Positions 10,969-22,445 of a stretch of 64,000 bases of DNA are shown here, piece by piece (position 1 is the first letter of the stretch; each line of letters opens with the position of its first letter). The DNA is taken from the NCBI GenBank assembly GCA_035222895.1, contig JAVYIG010000888.1, positions 248,001 to 312,000 on the forward strand, written 5' to 3'. The translations under genes were made by a program, and so were the position numbers. Below the pieces are notes generated by a model. That model ran no database searches. It was given only the letters and a program-made list of their open reading frames with translations, and was not told where the DNA came from. This stretch comes from Strongylocentrotus droebachiensis. Taxonomy: Eukaryota > Echinodermata > Echinoidea > Camarodonta > Strongylocentrotidae.

Positions 10969-11429
10969 GTCCCCTTAATGATCCAATATGATCATAGTAA
11001 GTGCGACCAATCACTCAGAAACAATAAATATCTTTAAAAATGAATAAAATAAAAATAGTTGGGCTTGAAGAGAAAATAAGGAAACATAAGGTTTAAATTA
11101 TATCAAACCCTGCAGGAATTGCAGAAATTTTATGTGAATGTTTCAAGTGAGTAAATGTTCACACAACCGCTTCTAACTTAATGTTATCAGTGAAATTTCA
11201 AGCTCACCAACTCACTCTCTTACTCAATATGTTGTTTTTTTTTACAAAAGAAATATTTGAAGCTAATGTTTGGATATAGGATACCAAGAATTGAACTGAA
11301 ATTATTCAATAATGTTTCATCACTGAAACAACTTTTGTTGAATGGAACCCTTTACACATAGGCTTAGATCACAGTAATGTTTCTTTGTCTTGCACATCTC
11401 ATTCTAGAGTCTCTACTCTCAGACTACAA
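10969..11429. other. No gene seen
   Basis: AT-rich DNA upstream of the promoter-like segment at 11430. No signal noted. Confidence 0.45.
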
Positions 11430-11654
11430 GAGAACATTATTTGATGCCCCTTGAAAGAGTAAGTAATCCAGAAATGAAGCCAACAAAACAGTCAGACCGC
11501 AGCGTGCGCGATAATGAGGCTGTGCGGCAATTTTTATTCAGATTCCCGTTCGGTGAAAAGCTCGCTTACAACGCTCTCGTAAAACACGAGACCAACCACG
11601 GGATTTTGGTAGCATCATTTTGTCGCCCTCGTATGGCTTACAGTGCAATTCATC
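11430..11654 (+). promoter_or_regulatory. CpG-containing promoter / 5' UTR candidate
   Basis: Base composition shifts from AT-rich to CpG-containing DNA (for example GCGTGCGCGATAATG near 11503) just before ATGGCGGAATCGTGG, which is followed by a strong donor. No TATA box is evident. It would drive the small plus-strand gene at 11655. Inferred from composition and position only. Confidence 0.35.
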
Positions 11655-12876
11655 ATGGCGGAATCGTGGGGTAAGTCAATCTCTGAAATTTTCGCTGTTC
11701 TTTGACACCAAATTTGCCCAAATTAGTTAGATTTTGCGCTTACTTTTATCGCAAACAAAAAGAGCGTTTTTTAGTCCTCGGAAATTAACTACTCATTACA
11801 TAGTGTCGTATTTTGCTTGTTCCTGACTGGTATTGATAATATTATTTCGAATTTTTGCATCCTACGTCGTCTTTGATAACCAGTCCATCGTTTGATGTTG
11901 AAAACACGTAGATGCAAGTAATGTTTGAATAAGAAATATGCCCAAATTATTGGACTATATTTTGGAAATCTACCGGAAGTAGACGGAAAATGATTCGAAA
12001 CCGCGGGGAATTGCTATGGCTACGGCCTTTTAGTCAGGAATGGCGGGGTTTCTTGTGTGTCGCTGTGCCATTGTGTGGCGCATACAGCAGGAATTTATGT
12101 AGTCCCATGTGTATATATTTTTGTCAGCTTTTTAGTTTTTGTTGTCGCAAATCGACAGCAATGTAAATAAATCGGCTGCTCATTAGTCATTGCTATTCAT
12201 TATAAATCTAGATCAAATGATATGTTTTAAATGTATATTTACAAGGGTTTAAACATGTTTAGACAAGTAATGAAGGGGTTTGATAACTGATCAAATTGTT
12301 TTGTACTGGAATCCTGAGCTGAGCGAGTGAGCTGAGCTGAGCTGAGCTGGATATTAAAATGACAAATTACTTAAAGGATAATTAATTATATTAATTTGGG
12401 ATTCTCAAACTTTGGTTCTGCCTTCTGCTCAACTCAAACCTTACAGCCAGCCACAGAAATAAGCAGCATTTCCTTGTGCGAGTTGTAGACCTATGATTAT
12501 GAACAGAGCAGAATTAAAACAAAGCCAAAGGTAAACACTTACATTTTAGAACTTGTGCACATCTTGAAAAATGAAGGGAAAACTTCATGAATCTGAAATC
12601 TGTAATATGTTTTCATTTAAAAAAATAAATTTGAAAGCAAGCCAGTTTTGTCTACCATAAATGGCTAGCTACTTTGATAAGATCTTTTCAAATCCCCATA
12701 CATTGAACTAAGACATTTTATTCTTCTTATCATTTGTTGTTGTTTTTCTGACAGACGCACTCAACCATCGAAGCTTGCGGGACATTGACAGACATCACAC
12801 ATCAGTCTCCATTGCATTCCTGGATCAACATTTGCTGGACTCCATGCCTTTGTTCGTTTTAAAGGTTATTTATTGA
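11655..12876 (+). CDS. Small two-exon open frame, MAESWDALNHRS...
   Basis: Exon 1 (11655-11670) reads ATG GCG GAA TCG TGG G and meets GTAAGT. Exon 2 starts at 12755 after a long pyrimidine tract ending CTGACAG. The joined frame gives 45 codons: MAESWD, then ALNHRSLRDIDRHH, ending SMPLFVLKVIY and TGA at 12874-12876. The frame is kept across the junction. I do not recognise the product. The frame stops where the SGNH-like frame begins in another phase. Exon 2 may belong to a longer gene that has decayed, or AAG/GTTATT at about 12863 may be a weak donor to a later exon. The start is chosen because it is the only ATG in good context directly before the donor. Confidence 0.4.
11671..12754 (+). other. 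Intron of the small plus-strand gene
   Basis: Bounded by GTAAGT and CTGACAG. 11812-11836 is identical over 25 bases to 14828-14852. A short GAGCT tandem lies at 12316-12350. Conditional on the two-exon model being right. Confidence 0.35.
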
Positions 12877-13183
12877 AGACTCAACCGCTGTTTTGCTTCA
12901 CGTTGGAACAAACAATCTTGAACGGGGAGTTTGGGAGAAGGACGAGAAGGATTTTGTTCAGCTTATTCCTTTCAATAAAACAAAAATCTCTGATACTTCC
13001 AAAGTTCCAAGGTGGGATTCCGGAGCTTCACACGAACAAAGCATTTATTATATTAATAGAAAACTGACTGAACTGTCACCTTTATACAATTTAACAATAC
13101 TTAACTCTAATAATACTTTTATTCTCAGCGACACATTTTATGCGTGTGATGGTCTCAACATAAATGTCAAAGTCAGTTTATAA
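12863..13183 (+). pseudogene. SGNH/GDSL esterase-like domain relic
   Basis: The plus-strand frame IEDSTAVLLHVGTNNLERG contains the block-III motif HVGTNNL of SGNH hydrolase-like domains. Further on, RWDSGASHEQSIYYINRKL and DGLNIN match the later blocks; DGLNIN stands where DGLHLN is usual, so the catalytic His is lost. The part between HVGTNNL and RWD is shorter than in the family, which points to an internal deletion. The frame has no start codon: an in-frame stop lies just before it at about 12860. It ends in TAA at 13181-13183, followed by AATAAA. Such domains occur in stand-alone invertebrate proteins and in ORF1 of some CR1-like LINEs; I cannot tell which this was. The product would be inactive. 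Confidence 0.6.
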
Positions 13184-13499
13184 ATAAAATATAAATATTA
13201 GAAAATGCAAATTTTATTCGTAGTCCTATCGCATTTATTATTTGTAGTAGTGTTAAATAATACATTTTTTTGTCCATTTACTAGGCTATTCAGAAGAAAC
13301 CAGACCTGGTTTTGTTTTGGGTTAGTTGGCATGAATTTTGATTAAGAAATGTGAATTACACAGACCTGTTAAATAATAGCCCCCCCCCCCCCCCCCCCCC
13401 CCCACAAAAGAAAAACAATCTTTTTAAAAGATATATTTTGCAGATTTGTATTTCATCCAGAAATAGTACCAACACAGGGTAAACTTAATATAAATAGTC
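13184..13499. other. No gene; 23-base C run
   Basis: AT-rich DNA with an uninterrupted run of 23 C at 13381-13403, a potential i-motif and a likely sequencing or assembly problem site. Confidence 0.7.
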
Positions 13500-13930
13500 A
13501 AGCATTGACATATTTTGATATGTTGGTGATGATGATTGTGATGGTGGTGATGGCGACGGTGGAGATGATGGCTATGGTGATGATGATAATGATGACGGTG
13601 ATTATGATGGCTATGGTGATGATGATAATGATGACAGTGATCATGATGACGATGATTATCTTGATGGCAATGCTGATGGTGTTGATGATGAGGGTGATTA
13701 TGATGGCAATGCTGGTCGTTAACGTGATGGTGATGATGGCAATTAATGGCGATGTCGGTGGTGCATGGTGATGATCATGATGACGGTGATTATGATGATT
13801 GTGATGCAATGCTAATGGTGGTGATGATGATGTAGGTGGTGACGGCGATGATGGCTATGGTGATGATGATAATGATTGTGATGGCGATGACGATTGTGAT
13901 TGTGATAATGATGTTGAAGATGAAAATTAG
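13500..13930. repeat. Imperfect (GAT/GGT)n microsatellite
   Basis: GATGATGGTGAT-type trinucleotide array with internal higher-order copies (GGCTATGGTGATGATGATAA recurs). Met/Val-rich and Ile/Thr-rich open frames on both strands are artefacts of the repeat. Confidence 0.85.
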
Positions 13931-14479
13931 AATTCTACAAGTTTTATTTGAGCCCTTCAGCCCACCGCACACTTATATTTCTATCCAAGGGTCATATTAC
14001 ACACAAACAAACCCCAAAAATAATTTTCCAGATATATATATATATTCCGTGGGTCACTTTAAAACAAAATCAAACAGAAAAGAGAATAAGGGAAAGAATT
14101 TTGTAATATTTTATTTCCAGGAATACACATGAACTGGAGTAAAGCAATTGACAAAAGAATTATGAAATAAAATATTACCATCATCGAATGTCTGGGAATT
14201 ACCAAAAGAAATTCCTGTTTAAGGCTCTTCTAATTAGCCCATGGTTTACAAATATAAAAACACATTTCAGAACTTTTACAACCATGAAATTAATAGGGCC
14301 TAGCAGGGATGGGAACAATCATATTTTCAATTTTCAATAACATTGCCCCCCCCCCCTGAAAGTTTGTATTTACACAAACATACATTTCATAACGAATAAT
14401 GTGTCTTCTTTGTTAAAATGATATCAAAGCCTGGCCAAAAATAGCCTTTATGGACACTTAAATCCCCTCTTCTGTCCCT
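13931..14479. other. No gene seen
   Basis: AT-rich DNA with a short C run near 14346. No supported feature. Confidence 0.5.
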
Positions 14480-14790
14480 AGAGCTGGAATTCTATATTGT
14501 ACTTGTGTGCGTATCCGTATCCAACTTTGTACTTTCCGTTCACTTCTATACTTATGTAGCGCACGAGTATCGTACACAATAATAAGTATGTGGGGCAATA
14601 CAAAAGCCTCTACGACCGGGGGTTACGCACACGAGAGTAATTCATGAATATCCCTAATCTCCGTCTATTTTCCGTGCGTGTTCACATATAGCGCGCAGAC
14701 TGGTTGGACCGCGAATCGACGCAGAGCTATATATAACGTGGTATCCCCCGGTTGATCTCGATGCGAAACGCTCGTCGATCGGCCATGTCT
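14480..14790 (+). promoter_or_regulatory. CpG-rich, TATA-containing promoter candidate
   Basis: A local rise in CpG (for example GGACCGCGAATCGACGCAG) surrounds TATATATA at about 14730, followed within 60 bp by ATGs at 14761 and 14785. The downstream frame (MSYFPPESIMHQLLLCLFL...) has a hydrophobic stretch like a signal peptide and meets a GTGGTAAGC donor-like site at about 14908. It has no recognisable domain, so no CDS is called. Confidence 0.25.
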
Positions 14791-15169
14791 TATTTTCCGC
14801 CGGAGTCTATTATGCATCAGCTACTACTTTGCTTGTTCCTGACTGGTATTGAGACAGACATTGACAGGAAGTATAATATTATGTTAGGAAAATATCTACA
14901 TTATGTGGTAAGCCAAAATTCAGCGAGATGCACCCCCGATAAAAATGGTTATTTAACGTGTATATCCGACTCTTCAAATAATTTTTTTTGCAAGTTTTTT
15001 TTTGTGTTTTTTTCACATTTTGAAACTTCACTCACTATTTATTGAATAGTACATTATAATGTTTATAGTTCTGGCTCAATATTCATGACGAATTCAATGT
15101 CATTAAATGAATCCTGAGCATAGCAGAAAGATGAGAACTGTGCCATGTTTTTGCTTATTACGTATTCAT

Positions 15170-15450
15170 GAGGAGCAAATTCGTGCATACGATATGAATA
15201 AATGGAAGCGAATTCGCGCACGCTGCGGTCTGACTGAAAAAGCTATGAGAGTGTGGAGATATCGAGATCACCCGTGACCTTAAAACACACGGAAATGAGA
15301 TCTCATGAGTGAGCCTCCCCTCCATCGCTCTTTCGGCCTCCGAATTTCTTGCCTGAGGGCGTAATGCCGTCTGCTGCGGCAACAACGAGGGAGGACGTCA
15401 GAGCAGAGCAAGGAGGAGCTCATAAGAGAGCGGTTAGCTAGGAGAGGGAA
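15170..15450. promoter_or_regulatory. GC/CpG-rich island, possible promoter or untranslated exon
   Basis: Composition is distinctly higher in GC than either side. On the minus strand a strong acceptor-like CTCGTTGTTGCCGCAG lies at about 15390-15375, followed by about 95 bp that stay open in one frame. No domain was found and the frame is not decisive. It could be a first-exon region of the minus-strand gene or an enhancer (inference). Confidence 0.2.
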
Positions 15451-15954
15451 GTGTTCCATTTCCAGCCCACTACCTGTAACACAAGGGTTCCTGATTGGGG
15501 GGAAGTGGGAGGGAAGTGGGGGTGCCCCGCCCTTGTGAATTGAGATATCCCATCCCCTTTCAGGTACTTAATTGGCCTCCAGTGACCCCGCTATGAGGTT
15601 CTTCCCCACCCACTTCCCCTTTAGTCAGGTCTTGATGTACAAGACTGCAACTTTTCTTAACTTTGATTAACAAAGCAATTGGAAAAAAGCAAACCTTCAA
15701 CAAGCTTTTTGACTGTAAATCGGGGCAACATTTGATGAGAAAGCATAGAAACTAAAAATAATCCTTAAATTCCCAGACTTGATACCAACGAACCATGAAC
15801 CATGCTTGCATCCTGTTGTTTTTATTCAAGGTCTTTGCGCATGTCTTACCCCCCATTTAGACAACAACATTAATTGCACAGCTATGAGATTTCTATAGCT
15901 ATAAGAGAAGTAATTCATATTTTCAAGTTTAAATGTTGTGTAACAAAAAGTCAT
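15451..15954. other. No gene seen
   Basis: Moderately AT-rich unique DNA with no supported signal. Confidence 0.45.
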
Positions 15955-16181
15955 CAGTCATTGGAAGTGTTTCTAACAAGAAATGTTTTAAAACTGGTTT
16001 TACCGTTGTCAACAGTCATTGGATGTGTTTCTAAATAGAAACGTACTAGGACAGGTTTTAAAGTTGTCAACAGTATCACAATTTTTTTAATATTCTGGCA
16101 ATTTATTCCAAAGCTCTGATTGTGCAACTTGAAAAGAGCGTGACCCATAGAACTTTGTAGTTATTTGCGGGATTATGACTT
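15955..16181 (-). mobile_element. LINE relic: C-terminal end of a non-LTR reverse transcriptase ORF
   Basis: The minus-strand frame reads KVIIPQITTKFYGSRSFQ then VAQSELWNKLPEY. This fits the conserved tail of many LINE ORF2 proteins (T-x-x-YG-x-RSF-x-x-A-x-x-LWN-x-LP), followed, after an in-frame stop, by an F-K-x-x-x-x-x-LF motif (VDNFKTCPSTFLFRN). A 58-bp tandem duplication (15955-16012 and 16013-16070) repeats the final FLxRNTSND part. It is a short dead fragment of a LINE. The clade is not determinable from so little. Confidence 0.65.
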
Positions 16182-17129
16182 TTGATCGATTGGACATGGG
16201 TTTTCATGAGGATGAGCTGACATATGAGTGATGCCAACTACTATTTTATATCAATAAGCAGCGACCATGCATGAGTTAAGAAGACCTCATCAAAACAATC
16301 TTCTTTATGAATAATTCCTTTACAAAAAACTCTTTCCTATGTGCTAGTCCCTTTTGCTGAATACAGATTCTCTACGTTACATTTCTTTATACAGGTTGAC
16401 TCTAAACAAAAAAATCCTAGTGTGAATGATCTGTTATTTTTCCTGTCAAAACCCTGATCTTCTTGGGGAAGCTAGGAAGGAAATGTGTCCGCCTGTCCTT
16501 CCCTATCTTGTTTCTTAATGTACATTGGATCATCTCCTACTGGAAATGGGATATATCCACCTCGTCCCCATCTTGACCTTTGTATTTGATGTTCGGGGGT
16601 CAATCAATAGCTGAAACAAGTGTTATCAAGAAGTTTAAAAGGATTTGTAAAAGTTTTATGAGACTTTCCAGACAGGTACGGAAATCAACTGGAAACAGAC
16701 AGCTACAGTTTCACAGTACTCTAAGAAAATGACATTTTGGTAAGAGTCCAAGTTTCTGGCCAATTCATTGAATGGCTAATTCCCAAAATGTATCAAATTT
16801 TTTTCCTCGCTTGGGTAGGGACCTATATAACAATTTATGATACGCTTTCAATTTTTCAATACCTTTAATTTTGGTTCATTATATATTTTATTCTTCAAAC
16901 TTTTGTTTCCAAATAGAGATTGTATTGACATCATTCCTGTTTTAATCCTTGCATATATTGGGTCACTACACAACTAAGTTATCTATTCTATCTCTGCAAA
17001 TAGTGTTAATTGAAAGGAAACATAAGACAAGAGAAGAAGAAATAAGATACATAGGAAAAGGTAGAGATAGGGACATGGTAGAGATAAGACAGCTTTAAGA
17101 TCATTCTTTGAAAGAGATGATGATACAAA
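16182..17129. other. No gene seen
   Basis: AT-rich DNA, possibly more of the decayed LINE just past 16181 on the minus strand, without recognisable motifs. Nothing else noted. Confidence 0.45.
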
Positions 17130-17172
17130 TAGCAAGTTAGAGAGAAAGAGAGCGAGGGAGAAATGAAGAGAA

Positions 17173-17216
<44 letters not shown>

Positions 17217-17345
17217 GGAAAAAGACAAGAATGAGAGGGGGACAGAGAGGGTAAATGGATGGGGGGAGAGAGAGAGAGACAGACAGAGCGACATTGACAT
17301 ATAGACAGACAGACAGACACAGAGAGGATGGGTGAATGACAGACA
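17130..17345 (+). repeat. (GA)n and (GACA)n purine-rich microsatellite
   Basis: Contains a pure GA run of about 34 bases near 17177-17211 and GACAGACA clusters. The Leu/Ser/Cys-rich minus-strand frames across it are artefacts. Confidence 0.85.
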
Positions 17346-20142
17346 GATGGAAGGACAGACGGACAGATCAACAGAAAGAAAAGATAGCTTGATTGAATGA
17401 ATACAAGCAAACAGATACAGAGATAATGAGAGAGAAGTGCTAGTAACACCATCGGTCCATGGTTACACCTATCAACAAACACCTGGGAAGAGGAAAAGGG
17501 AAGGACGATGATTTGAATCTAACATAAAGAATACAAACAAACTGACTTATTATTGATCTATTAAATCATTCAATAGGCTTTAAATCCCAGGGACGGTTGA
17601 TGTAGATAAACAAGAGATACTGTGTCCTTTTCTTTAATTTCTGTGATTTCTGACGAGGCAAAGAGGTGTCAAAAGCCTTCCTGTTCAGCTTTTCCCTACT
17701 TCCTCTTCTCACCTTCGACCCTGCGTTGGGATGAAGCCCCGAATGCTTGGGGACAATGAGGCATAAAGAGAAAGAAAGTGTAATTTTCACACAAGAGGAA
17801 ACAATGTTCTGCTATATAATGTATATAGATGAAAGCAATCACTTATCATAGCTTCATGAGTTTGTTATAACAAGTGATTAATAGACCTTAATTCTGTATC
17901 ACGTTTTACTTTTTAAAAACTGCTTAAACCTCCACTTAGCAAAACATTGTTTGGCTATATACTATACTTAATCATAGCTTCGTGAGTTTGCTAAAGATTG
18001 CATGGAATGTAAACTTTAATTTGCTTGTCTGAATGAGAAAAGCCTATCTTTTCTCTATTACCTCATCAACATCTGTAAACTCTTATCAACAGATTTTTCT
18101 TTGTTTCAACCTCTTTCAGTCAAGGAGCAATGAGATGGCTAATTCTTGTAATTTTACTCATCGCCCAAACCAGTCAGTTTTCTGTACTCTTCAGTTGCCA
18201 TAGTCTTGCTTGCAGGTTATCAAGAAGAATTTTCTCTTTGTAAAGAAATTTTTGGCTAGCACCCAGTAAATAAAGATCGCGTGCTCAATCTCGTAATTGA
18301 AAACCAGTCAGAAAAAAGTACTCCCAGGAAGCCTAACATTCAAAGAATTTTCTTCTAAATTAAAAGATGTTGGGTTGAATCTTAGACTGGAATTAAGAAT
18401 ACAAGGGGCCTATATTCACATGAGGAAACTAAAGTGTAATTTAATGAAACCCACACCATGGCCATATCACGAAAATGGGATGTACCCAAAATAAATACAT
18501 TACAATTGTCATAATTATGAAGAAACTTCTTTGGAAGGAAAATGAAATTTTGTGTTTATTAAATTTGCATGCCATGTACTCTCATACAGCACGTTCATCT
18601 TGATTCAGAGTGAGTACTTCCATTAAACAAGCACAGACAAAATTCTATTTCATGATTCATTGAATTATGAAACATTCACACAAGAAAATTGACAGCTTTG
18701 GAGTTATAAGGAGCATCCCTACATCTTACATGTAGCTCTCTATCTGACAAAGGACTTGAAATTAATAACAATTTCTCTCCACTACAGAGCTAAAAACTCC
18801 TGCAGTCTTGAAGCCAGATTAAGTAAACGTCCCTCCTTTCCTCCTACTACTTTTCCTCCTATAACATCTGTGAACTCTTAACAAATTATTCTCTTTGTTT
18901 CAAGTTTTCAACTTCGATTAATAAGGAATGACAAAGCTAATTCTCTATATTTTTCTTGTCACCTAAAGTAGTCTTTGTTCTTGAGATGTAAATGTCTTTG
19001 TTTCTAGAAAACCCTAGAAAACCCCCAAAAAGTAAATAAGCAATCTGCTACATTTTTGTTCCCTTTACCAAGATATGTTCACATGTACTTAAATATTTAG
19101 GCCTATACATGGATATGCGACTTTTGGTAATAAATGTTGAAAGCAAATGAAATCAACAACAAAAAAGAAAGACAGGATAACATTTTTAAGTAGTGAGAAT
19201 ATTCTCTAGCATTATCAGTTTTTCCTTATCTATTCCATTATCCATCCATTATTTTTATGTTTATTATAACACATTGTCTGTTGAAGGCCAAAATTCTTTA
19301 TGAAAATATAAGAATTTAACACCCATCTATCTCTAAGGAGAAAATTCTATCTAAACTACTTTGCCATTTTAATTCACTTTTCATGAAAAACAAGGTACAT
19401 GTTGAACACGTCTATCGGTGCTACAAAATACTTGCATTCTTTTAATGAACTTTTTCATCTCCAGTAATGTATTTTTAACGTCAAAAAAGCAAATAACCAC
19501 TTCCCCCATATTATGTTTTATGTGTGAATTATGGTCGACAACACCACTAACAGGAAAGTGATAACAAATTATGAACCCTTGTGAAGTGCATCCCTGGATT
19601 AAAAATAAAATACCTGGATCTGTCATCCTACATCATAAAACAAAGAAAACTGCATGACAGTTGTGAATGAAGTGATGTAGACTTTTCCTGTTCCGCTGAT
19701 TATACGCAAATGTAGAATTTAACGGATGGGGGTGCTTCCTGCCTTAAAGATGAAGTTGAGTCATGCGATTGCATTGTGAAAGAAACGGTGTGGAACAGAC
19801 CAGAAAAGGTTGATCATCTAGCATATAAGAATTTGTGTGTATTGCAAGGTTCTGGAATCATCAAAATGATAAGAAATTTGGCCAAGTCTTGGTAAAGTTA
19901 CAAACACTTGCACAGAAAGATGTATATGGGACTACATGAACATGTGGCGTAAAAAGCCGGCCCCCCGATTTTTACGATGTTACATGCATATTTAGAATAT
20001 GAAGGCATTTGAAGAGCCATGCTTTTCAGGGAACATGTCTTAACTGATGTTCTTCCACACTTGCATAATAAGAATGAGTAATGCTCACAAATTATTTTTC
20101 ACCTCTTCCCAGAACTCAACCTTCTCTTTAAATTGCATTTAT
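17346..20142. other. No gene; diverged local duplication
   Basis: No exon supported. About 18055-18230 and 18840-19010 resemble each other (ACATCTGT-AACTCTTA...TTCTTTGTTTCAA...AATGA-A-GCTAATTCT) at roughly 70 percent by eye, 785 bp apart, consistent with an old tandem duplication. The rest is AT-rich unique DNA. Confidence 0.45.
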
Positions 20143-20578
20143 ATATCATCTACTGAGAGCAAGAAGGATTAAGTTCTAGCAGTGTTTAGCACTACAGCAT
20201 AATCTTACACAAGGCCTGTCCTCATCAGACCGAAGTTGCAAAATAACCTGCTATTGTCAGACTCTGGATATTTTCCCGCAGCTTGAAATTGCATCTTCAC
20301 TAGACCGATATGCTCATCACAAACTAGTTCGAACGGGTGCAAATTAGCCCGCTATTTCCTAAATAGCGGGCTATTTTGGAGACAAGACCGACTATTCTCA
20401 GGATATTTTCTCTACCAAAAAGCCCACCAATTGCAGCTGCGGACTGATGAAGATGAAGACGCAAATTAGCTGGCTAATATGAGATCGGGCTAGTTAAAAT
20501 AGTAGGTTATTTTGCAACTTCAGTCTGATGAGGACAGGCCTATAGAGTTAATGCCCTTCTGGCTCTCTGCGGATGTGA
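20143..20578. repeat. Hairpin element (TATTGTCTGCTGAGAGCC family), interrupted by a MITE
   Basis: The left arm near 20143-20177 (CTACTGAGAGCAAGAAGG) and the right arm near 20542-20578 (TTAATGCCCTTCTGGCTCTC) are inverted copies of the dispersed hairpin consensus. The MITE at 20212-20541 lies in what would be the loop, so the hairpin is the older element here. Confidence 0.7.
20212..20541. mobile_element. MITE, AGGCCTGTCC family, copy 2
   Basis: The best-preserved copy. Left end AGGCCTGTCCTCATCAG and right end CTGATGAGGACAGGCCT are exact reverse complements over the first 17 bases; the arms continue through GAAGTTGCAAAATAACC. The interior holds a second inverted repeat around AGCCCGCTATTTCC, giving a compound foldback. 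Length 330 bp, noncoding. Inserted into the hairpin element at 20143. Confidence 0.88.
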
Positions 20579-20814
20579 TTGACACATTGGAGTTGGAATG
20601 AAGAGGAAATAATTAACAAATTGGAGATGCAGACAGATGAGAGAGAGGAAGGAAGGTTGTCAGATTTTGAGGAAACCGTCGGAAAGGCAGATGCTACCGT
20701 TCAGGTGTGAGATGAGGTGTCAGTCTCGTGCAGTGCACTGTTTGGCCAGACTATGGTGATTTCACTTCACTTGAAATTTAGCATGAAGTTCATGATGATC
20801 ACCATCCATCAATC

Positions 20815-20990
20815 ATTTTATCAGTCTCACTCACTCACTCTCTCTTCTCTCTCCCTCTCCCCTCTCTCTCCCACCTCTCTGTCTCTTTTCCTCTCTCTTT
20901 CTCTCTCTTTCTCTCTAACATTTTTCTCTCCCTCTTCCTCTTTCTCTTTCTCCTTCTCTCCCTCTCCCTCTCCCTCTTACTGTGCCTCAC
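20815..20990 (+). repeat. (CT)n-rich tract
   Basis: About 175 bp of interrupted CT repeats (CTCTCTCC, TTTCTCTC). Ser/Leu-rich frames here are artefacts. Confidence 0.85.
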
Positions 20991-22210
20991 CCACATTTTC
21001 TACCCCGTTGTTCTAGAGTCTTCACTCATAGGCTCATCTACAGCTTTCTAGGAGACAATTTTCAACAACAAGAACACAATCTTGACTTGAATAGAGATGA
21101 AAGAAAGTTTACCCTATTGACTACTGAATTCTTTCATTCCCATAAGCTGTCATTCATGAGCCATACGGTTCACATAGGCAATGGAATAAGCTGTGATGTC
21201 TACCTATGCAAAATTCAAGAGTTCTATTTTACAATATTTTATGACGAAATCAAATTCTTTGATAAATCGAAATTTGCCCACTAAAATTGTTGTCATCTAA
21301 ACTGTACAAAAGCCTTTCTTCTCTTTATGTAAGTGTGACATAATCAACGCCAAATTTTAAATTAGAGGGGAAGGGGGAGATTTGAGAATCCACTGAAAAA
21401 TGGGTCAGAGTGCTCGAATGTGATCAGAAACACCCCATGGCAAGAAAACTCGCAACTGTGGCATCATGCATTTTCTCATGTTAGAGTGGGAAATTACCAA
21501 TGATGGTTATGTCCCAATATGTCTGGGCGGTCAATTTGGTGCTCCGGTTACATTTACCCGTATTCCCTCCAGATTTTCCTGTCTTATATCCTATTAAGTC
21601 TTCTGTCAACAGGTCAATACTTGCCAAATCCATAAATTTTATCAATTCTAGATATGTTGGAGAAGTTATTAAAAATAAAATGATTTCATAGAAAAAATAT
21701 TATCATATGTGCCATTTTTAATGTGTAATGGAATGTTGGAATCTTCATTTCTACTGAGGTCTTAACACTTTTTCATGGATACCGTTTGCATTTTTTTAAT
21801 GCCTTATTTTTTTGGATTGTTTTGGCGCGCATTATCATTAATGGGATTATATGGCACGAAATAACTCTTAAATAAGTCTCACAAAGAAAAGAAAATCCAG
21901 TGATACGTTCCTTTAAACAATGCAATTGTATACATTGTGTATACATATAGTGTGGGAGCAAAATTTGACCAGTAAACTTTTAATAGTGCAACTTCCTTCC
22001 TGTCAACGATAACAGACTACAGTAATGAGAACATCTCATTATGAGTAGACAAATTGTCATTGCTAATAATTGATCCGTATATGGTGCATGGGCTGGCACC
22101 CATACCTTGAACAACAACAAATTCTGTCTTATTCCCTTCTCACTATATGTTTTTGTTAATTATAAACAATTCATTATTTGCCTGACCTCCTTTTTCTCCT
22201 GTTCCTGCAT
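20991..22210. other. No gene seen
   Basis: AT-rich DNA. Short open frames without domains. Nothing else noted. Confidence 0.5.
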
Positions 22211-22217
22211 TTCTTAA

Positions 22218-22255
<38 letters not shown>

Positions 22256-22445
22256 TCGGTCTCTCCCTACTTTTCTTCCTACAATTTCTTCCCTATTTTT
22301 TTTTATCTGCAAGTCTCCATTTTAGTATCTTCCACATACTCTTTCTTTATTATATTTCATTCTTTCTTCCCTCCCACTATGTTAGTCTCTATCTCCCTTG
22401 CTCTCTACCCTCTCTCACTCTGCCTCTCTCTCTCTCTCCCTTCCT
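22211..22445 (+). repeat. (CT)n / (CA)n tracts
   Basis: A CT run at 22218-22242 passes into CACACACA, then looser pyrimidine-rich DNA, then another CT run at about 22410-22440. Confidence 0.85.

Noticed and set aside
14785-15045. Plus-strand frame with a signal-peptide-like start (MHQLLLCLFLTG) just after a TATA-like site.
   Set aside because: The second half is translated poly-T; no family is recognised. Kept only as a promoter candidate.
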